NCBI GenBank assembly: GCA_037447655.1
Contig: JBBHKE010000309.1
Location: 1 to 12,181, forward strand
DNA from: Zygnema cylindricum
Lineage: Eukaryota; Streptophyta; Zygnematophyceae; Zygnematales; Zygnemataceae
DNA length: 12,181 bases
Reading direction: 5' to 3'
Shown here: positions 7,147-12,181 of the stretch, piece by piece
Numbering within the stretch: the first letter of the stretch is position 1
How the letters are laid out: each line of letters begins with the position of its first letter
Notes under the pieces: model-generated
Database searches by the model: none
Told to the model about the DNA's origin: nothing
What the model saw: the letters and a program-made list of their open reading frames with translations, nothing else
Made by a program: the position numbers and the translations under genes

Positions 7147-7764
7147 TAGTGTTGGGTATCGAGGACCATTTGCCAATATTCGATATATATCGAATTTCAT
7201 GTACTCGATAAATCGATATATCGCTTCAATATATCGAATTTCAAACCATCGCGATATATCGCCAATATATAGTATCGCCAATATATCGAAGCTTCTTAAA
7301 AAAAAAAAAAACTTGCTAGTCAATTCTCGGAAGAAGAGAATGACAGCTATCAAAGTGGTGGAGGATGTTTTTTTTTTTTCACGGGAATTGTGAATCGAAA
7401 ACTGTAAATGGATTAATTGAGAACCTAATTAATTTTAGAATTGATTAGCTGCAGCTGCTATAACTACGTGCCGCTGCAGCCAGAACAATTGCTCCTGCAG
7501 ATGCTAGTACTAGTTACTGCTGTTGCCAGTAGTATAGCTGCTGCTGGTAGAGAACTAGTGTCACGGAACGAAAATCACGTCGTACGTCGCGTTTCAGAAA
7601 AAATGTCGTTATCGCTAAAACAACATATTAAATATAACTTATATTTTATAAAATACAATATATCGCGATAATTTATGTTGGTCGCGGTACGATATCTCGA
7701 GGACTTTCCTCGATCATCGAATATCGAAATTATCGCGATATGAAACTACCCGATACCCAACATA
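7147..7764. mobile_element. hAT-like non-autonomous element with TATCG-rich ends (618 bp)
   Basis: The ends are TAGTGTTGGGTATCG and, reversed, TA-TGTTGGGTATCG. Flanks CTTGTATT (7139-7146) and CTTGTAGG (7765-7772) agree at six of eight positions, fitting a decayed 8-bp duplication. Both arms are packed with CGATATATCG and ATCGCGATAT motifs. The core (about 7446-7560) has CTGCAG and GCTGCTATA.. / ..TATAGCTGCTGC in loose inverted arrangement. No transposase is present. Confidence 0.72.
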
Positions 7765-7804
7765 CTTGTAGGCATACAATACAGGTAAGGTTTGTACTGT
7801 ACTG

Positions 7805-8260
7805 TAGTTTAGTGTACGAAATAGTACGTGTGTTAATCCGTACAGAAACCGTACTATTTCAGTATTTTGGTTGTATGCATAGGTTTAATGTGCGAAATAG
7901 TACGCGTATACAGCCGTACAAGCAGTGCACTTTCTGGTAGCCTTGTAGGTACATTTTAAATGTGCGGAATAGTAAGTGCGTTAAGCCGTACAGTACTGGT
8001 GTTATATATATGTCTAACGTGCGAATTAGTAATAGTAAAGGGCTGTACAAAAAAGCCTGGGTTTTGTCGCGTAGGTTTAAATGTGCGATATATTACGCGT
8101 ATACAGCCGCACAGAGAGCGCACTTCCTGAATTTTAGGCGCATATTTAATGCGCAAAATAGTACGCACGAATAGCAGTACAAAACGCGTACTATTTGGCA
8201 TAAGGTTTGATAAAAGTATGCGAGAATAGCCGTACAAAATGCGACCATTTCGCAAAAATG
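7805..8260. repeat. Seven-unit degenerate tandem array (57-78 bp units) with dyad symmetry
   Basis: Each unit has a TGTGCGAAATAGTACG-type anchor (about 7812, 7890, 7961, 8018, 8082, 8149 and 8217). An AGCCGTACA-type anchor follows in each (about 7836, 7912, 7984, 8041, 8105, 8173 and 8228). Several units close with the inverse, GTACTATTTC, for example 7850-7860 and 8188-8196, so one unit can fold on itself. No coding potential is seen. Confidence 0.8.
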
Positions 8261-8265
8261 AAAAA

Positions 8266-8740
8266 TGCTAAGGTTGACAGCACTAGAGGGGCGTTATATC
8301 CACGACGAACATATCTCATATACTCGGTAGCATGACTACAGACAAACCTGGCAGCTGTTTAAAATTGAAACATTGAAATCGTACAATCTGACAACGCTTG
8401 GAAATGACGCCTTTCATTTACGGCCAGGAGAAAAACAGAAATAGGTGGGAAAGGTACACGACAGTTACGTGACCTTACAAATAGTGTAATTTCCACACAT
8501 GTGACATTTCAGTTCTGTACGGACATTCTTAAACGGTTTTCTTCATGTACACAAGTTTATCAAATGTAGGGTTCCGATTAAGTATTGTGTTAATTAGAGC
8601 TGATGTACGGTACGTCATGAATTCCAATATAGCGTTAGTAACTATTTTTATACTTAGAGTAATAATGTTTCAACACTATAATCAGTTCACGGTGTGACTC
8701 TTTTTCTCTGACGGAGGTTCGCCAGTGGATAACTGGATAA
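8266..8740. other. Non-coding stretch, no gene seen
   Basis: There is no convincing reading frame or RNA gene. The only structure seen is a possible decayed relative of the TA-flanked MITE at about 8611-8696. Confidence 0.6.
8611..8696. mobile_element. Possible decayed relic of the TA-flanked MITE family
   Basis: The right part, CAACACTATAATC then AGTTCACGGTGTG, closely resembles the right end of copy 3 (TAACACTAATAGCG then ATTCACGGTGTAG). A left end (TACGTCATGAATTCCAATA) is only weakly similar, and TA flanks are not clear. Confidence 0.4.
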
Positions 8741-9424
8741 GGGCGTGTCCCCATGTAACCGGTTTGAAACGTTATTTTGGAATTTAGCGCTGATTTTACG
8801 GTGTACTTTTCAAAGTGTGCCTATGTCAATCGTTACTTGCGCGTTCATTATTTTGAATATGTGGCAGCTGTACACGTCGCCAATACTTGCGAAACCCAAA
8901 CTGCTGACATTTGTAGACGCCAACGGTCTCGGAACAAACTGCGGACATTTGTACGCCGCAAAGAGCTCCTGACATACTGGGACAAATGTTAACGCCAACT
9001 GTCATTTGTTGACGCCCACACGTGAACGACATAAACAATCGCCTACGTCTACAAAATGACATTGGTAGACGCCCAAAAGTGGACAACATAAGCAAACGGA
9101 CAAACAATTTTTTTTTCGTGCATTCTCCCAACTGCAAAAAAACAAATAAAAACTTTTGACGCGTGCAACCCAGGCTTTCTATTCGTCAATAGGGTAGTAT
9201 TTTAATTGAAAGCAGGTCGCGATTTGATTTCAGTGCAAGTGTGAAGATGAGCTGGAAGTGGGTCGCGATGATAATACTGCCAAATCGCCGTACCTTTCAA
9301 GTTCCAAGATGACGCAAAATGTATTTGAGTTTTTGCCCATTTTTCGTACGGCCCAAGTAGGAAGTCCCATTTTCTGTGTAAACGACGGAAAAAAACCCTT
9401 ACTTGAACACATGGGGACACGCCC
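8741..9424. mobile_element. PIF/Harbinger (Tourist-like) MITE, 684 bp
   Basis: Perfect 16-bp inverted ends GGGCGTGTCCCCATGT (8741-8756) and ACATGGGGACACGCCC (9409-9424) are flanked on both sides by TAA (8738-8740 and 9425-9427). This is the TWA-type duplication of PIF/Harbinger elements. The perfect ends suggest a fairly recent insertion. No DDE transposase is present, so it would depend on an element elsewhere. The short reading frames inside do not look like proteins. Confidence 0.88.
8904..9075. repeat. GACATTTGTAGACGCC direct repeats inside the PIF/Harbinger MITE
   Basis: Related motifs occur at about 8907 (GACATTTGTAGACGCC), 8943 (GACATTTGTACGCCGC), 8970-8994 (split by an insertion), 9001 (GTCATTTGTTGACGCC) and 9058 (GACATTGGTAGACGCC). 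Confidence 0.7.
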
Positions 9425-9427
9425 TAA

Positions 9428-10569
9428 GCCTACATGGAATTAGGGCACTGAACCTTTCACTATTCCGTACGGAAGAGGAAGAAATGTGCGGAGGTTGCAG
9501 ATTCATGTAGGACGTCTGTTTGGCGATTTTAAGGGTGACTTTTAGTTGACTTTGAAACGGAGTAGCGCTTTTCGCACCAAAGTCAGCCCGATTTCAATCA
9601 TTGGGCCATCCATCTGACCGCCCAGATCCTAATCATACGGACACTCTATTTCCCAGCGATTGATAGCGGCCGTGCCAAAAGTGGCGGGTTTGGGACGGTT
9701 TGCGCCTCAATTTTTCTTTTTTTCGTTTTGATAAATGAAACGGCGGTGATTCCATTGCACTACCCGTACAATTTTTTTTGCCCATTCAAAAACTGCCGTC
9801 ACCAGTACAAACAAAAAATATACTCGGCAAGACAAAAATATGTAAAAAAACTTTTTTCCCGGCTGTTTTATGCGGCTCGATGTTTTCCTGGCATGAAATC
9901 CAGAATTTGGACGGTTAAGATTCCATTATCCAATGGCAAAAGAAGTTTCTTGAAATTTTTACGGGCAGTTTCAGTGTATCCTGTTTTTCATTCTTCGCTT
10001 ACATTAAACGCGTAATAAGTTAACAGGTTCACCGGATTTCCCGCGGCTATCCCAATCATTGAGCTTTTGCAGGTGACTCTTTGGTCTCATCGCGGTTTAA
10101 AAAAAAAAAAACGAAACATGAGACGCAAATCTTCCAAAATGGAGCAAAACCCTAAGCCCTTGGCCCCCATCTGGCCACATACAGGACAAAAGTCAGGTAG
10201 ATAATTAGATTCTGCTATTGCCGCGTGAAACTAATATCCACTTATATTTTGACGCGTGTCCTGCGTAACAAAAGAAAATTTTTAAGATTCACGGAAACTG
10301 CCCGTCAATTTTTTCAAAAACGTTTTGCGACGTCAAAAAAAGTAAATGATTCGTTCAAATTTGAGAATCGATCCAATACAAAATTTTGAGTCGCGAAAAA
10401 CAGCCGTACAAAATAAATTAAATAAATAAATATAATATAAAAATCTCAAACCCCTCTATTCTTATCCAAGACATTTTGTCGTTTTGATGCTTTCGGGCTT
10501 TCGGAGAGCTGTGATTGGCGGAAACACATTCCTGGTCATTGCATACGGTCGGACCATGTGTCTTTTTGC
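9428..10569. other. Long non-coding stretch, no gene seen
   Basis: It was read on both strands. The longest open frame (9728-10015, plus) encodes 95 residues without a recognisable motif, good start context or conserved composition. AAACCCTAA-like and GCCGTACAAAAT motifs occur singly. No transposon ends could be paired. Confidence 0.6.
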
Positions 10570-11170
10570 AGAAAGGACAAACAGGTACGACATCAGATTC
10601 GCATAACGTACTGTCACGCAGTATTACCGTACGGCTGCGAGGAATTGCGAGGAACGACGTTTAATAAGTACGACTTTTGGCGGCTCAGCTACGCAATTAT
10701 TACGTTTGGAGGTTTTTCGACAAAGTCTTTGACGACAGTCAACGCAAAGTCCACAGAATTCCACAAAATTACACATGTTTCTATTCCTGTTTACCATCCA
10801 GCTTTCGGCACAACGGACAAACGGTTATGTCAGAATATTCGATTTTTGTCCCGTGAATTTGGGAGAATATGCTTGGAACGACGTTGAAAAAGAGAGACTT
10901 TTCGGAAGAGAATTGTCGACTCAGCTAATAGGTCAGAGCACTTTTTGGTCCAATAAAATAGTAAAATAATAAAAATTTCTTCTCATTTTGGTCCAATTGG
11001 TACTTCTGGAGATTTTTTCAACAAAGTCTTTGCGGCGGTCAATGAAAAGTCAACAAAATTCCAATTTTTTCGACTTAGTTCCGGATCGTACCTTTTGGAT
11101 CTCGACAAACGGTTCTGGCATCACATACGAACTTTTGTCCCATTAGACTAAACGTGGAGCGACGTTGAAA
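10570..11170. repeat. Degenerate tandem array, units about 220-290 bp
   Basis: Three ordered anchors recur. GGAACGACGTTGAAAAA-type anchors lie at 10652, 10875 and 11156. TTTTTCGACAAAGTCTTTG lies at about 10711, and TTTTTTCAACAAAGTCTTTG at about 11012. GGACAAACGG or CGACAAACGG lies at about 10815 and 11103, with a weaker GGACAAACAG at 10575. The order is conserved and identity is moderate, so this is an old satellite or the remains of a duplicated element. A 109-residue frame across unit 1 is treated as chance. Confidence 0.68.
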
Positions 11171-11546
11171 AATAATGACTTTGAGCGAACATTCCATATT
11201 AGCCACGTGTTCTCAATCCAAGAGAAAGTTTTGGATTTTTTTTGTTTGTGTAGGTCCTATCCAACGAAATTATGTCCACGCCAGCGCGACAAAATTTTTT
11301 CTTCGATCCAAGCCAGAATATGGCATTGGTTAGACCCCTTTTTACCAGTCTTTGGAGTTCGAAATCAAGATATGGTAAATCCTTTCGTTTCTTTTCGCAC
11401 GTGTGCGGGTATCGACAGATAATAAGATATTTCAGACATAACGTCAAAAACGTGTACGGTAAATGCAATGTAAAAAACATATTTTTGTCAAAACCTAAAA
11501 TCGGGATACTGGCACACGTGTGGGCGTCGAATGCGGGTGACAACTA
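11171..11546. other. Non-coding stretch, no gene seen
   Basis: Two open frames of about 100 residues overlap on opposite strands (11272-11562 plus and 11199-11543 minus). Neither has a recognisable motif, and such mutual overlap is common by chance. No repeat partner was found. Confidence 0.55.
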
Positions 11547-11763
11547 CAACCGTGAATCGTAATTAGGGTTTAGATTTTTTTCGCAAAAAAACATATTTTC
11601 CCCGTACACATTCTTCCAATTTTCAATTTATGACCGCCCATTCGTAAGCTGAGAATATCACCTTTCAATCGCAACCGTCAGATCCACAACCCGACATGTG
11701 TGTACGGAGAAAAGATGTTTTTTGTGACTAAAAAACATTATCGCTAATTACGATTCACAGTTG
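11547..11763. mobile_element. TA-flanked MITE, copy 2 (217 bp)
   Basis: The ends are CAACCGTGAATCGTAATTAG and, reversed, CAACTGTGAATCGTAATTAG, with TA at 11545-11546 and 11764-11765. The interior is clearly homologous to copy 3, sharing CCGTACACA, TGACCGCC or GAGACCGCC, GAAGCTGAGAAT or GTAAGCTGAGAAT, CTTTCAATCGCA and CCGTCAGATC. Confidence 0.85.
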
Positions 11764-11833
11764 TAGAGTGATTTTATACTCTGCTTTTTTTGAAGGATTT
11801 TAACCAACTTGCCGTTGCGTAGTTTTTATGTTA

Positions 11834-12051
11834 CACCTTGAATCGCTATTAGGGTATAATAATTTTGTAACCACTTAAAACATCTTTTCTCCGTACACAA
11901 TTGTCCGATTTTTAATTTGAGACCGCCAATCGGAAGCTGAGAATCTTCTCTTTCAATCGCATCCGTCAGATCAGCAATCGGATAAGTGTGTACGGGAAAA
12001 AGATGTTTTAAGTAGCGAAAAAAACATTAACACTAATAGCGATTCACGGTG
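11834..12051. mobile_element. TA-flanked MITE, copy 3 (218 bp)
   Basis: The ends are CACCTTGAATCGCTATTAG and, reversed, CACCGTGAATCGCTATTAG, with TA at 11832-11833 and 12052-12053. A second, inner inverted repeat pairs AAACATCTTTTCTCCGTACA (from about 11878) with TGTACGGGAAAAAGATGTTT (from about 11989). The element can therefore fold over most of its length. It lies 70 bp from copy 2 in the same orientation. Confidence 0.87.
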
Positions 12052-12052
12052 T

Positions 12053-12127
12053 AGGGCATAGTTCAAAAGTAGGTGAAAGTAGGCCCATACAGTATGCCTA
12101 TTGTATGCAAAACATACAATATGCCCT
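12053..12127. repeat. Small palindromic segment
   Basis: Outer arms are AGGGCATA (12053-12060) and TATGCCCT (12120-12127). Inside is a perfect 9-bp hairpin TATTGTATG/CATACAATA (12099-12107 and 12113-12121) with a 5-nt loop. Its outer left arm abuts the TA of MITE copy 3. It may be a tiny foldback element. Confidence 0.5.
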
Positions 12128-12181
12128 TAAGACCCATATTGTATTGGTCGAAAAATGAAAAAAAAGGTTAAGAGGGTTGAG

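Noticed and set aside
8745-9137. Overlapping 60-100 codon frames on both strands
   Set aside because: They lie inside the PIF/Harbinger MITE and its direct repeats, with no transposase motif.
9728-10015. 95-codon plus-strand frame
   Set aside because: No recognisable domain, no splice-linked continuation and no repeat partner; a frame of this length is expected by chance.
10558-10887. 109-codon plus-strand frame
   Set aside because: It spans one unit of the degenerate tandem array, and the equivalent frame is broken in the next unit.
11199-11562. Antiparallel overlapping frames of 96 and 114 codons
   Set aside because: Mutual overlap on both strands without motifs; the plus frame runs into the left end of a MITE.

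Overview
The window looks like nuclear DNA of a land plant, probably a seed plant. It has spliceosomal introns with GT..AG ends, a telo-box (AAACCCTAA) just upstream of a start codon, a Ser/Leu/Pro-rich plastid-type transit peptide, many GA, AT and minisatellite tracts, and several non-autonomous DNA transposons. Species cannot be told from the sequence. There is no sign of prokaryotic gene organisation, rRNA, tRNA or CRISPR.

Left half (about 61-6162, minus strand): I reconstruct one split gene whose exons are mostly too short to stand out as open reading frames. Exon 1 (6162-5594) starts MAS..., with a transit-like N terminus and an acidic linker. Exons 2 (3419-3257), 3 (2785-2690), 4 (2073-2013) and 5 (264 to about 61) add a class I SAM-dependent methyltransferase-like domain, with VDLAAGHGFLAW as the SAM-binding loop, ALCVD at the end of strand 2, then VSVHACGRLTD and APVAVVPCC. 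Every junction has GT and AG ends, and the phases agree (2, 0, 0, 1). The gene runs off the left edge and its C terminus is missing. Its introns are full of tandem repeats. Two of them contain extra copies of the neighbouring exon edge together with its splice site.

Right half (about 6163-12181): no protein gene can be supported. It is a cluster of transposon relics and degenerate satellites. A hAT-like element (6247-7137) sits 84 bp upstream of the gene's ATG and carries a nested TA-flanked MITE. A second hAT-like element (7147-7764) follows. Next come a 65-bp-class tandem array (about 7805-8260), a PIF/Harbinger-type MITE with a TAA target duplication (8741-9424), a 220-290 bp degenerate tandem array (about 10570-11170), and two more copies of the TA-flanked MITE family (11547-11763 and 11834-12051).

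How it fits together: the window holds one probable plastid protein gene, with a transposon-rich region pressed against its 5' end. All calls come from reading the sequence. No homology search or splice prediction was run.
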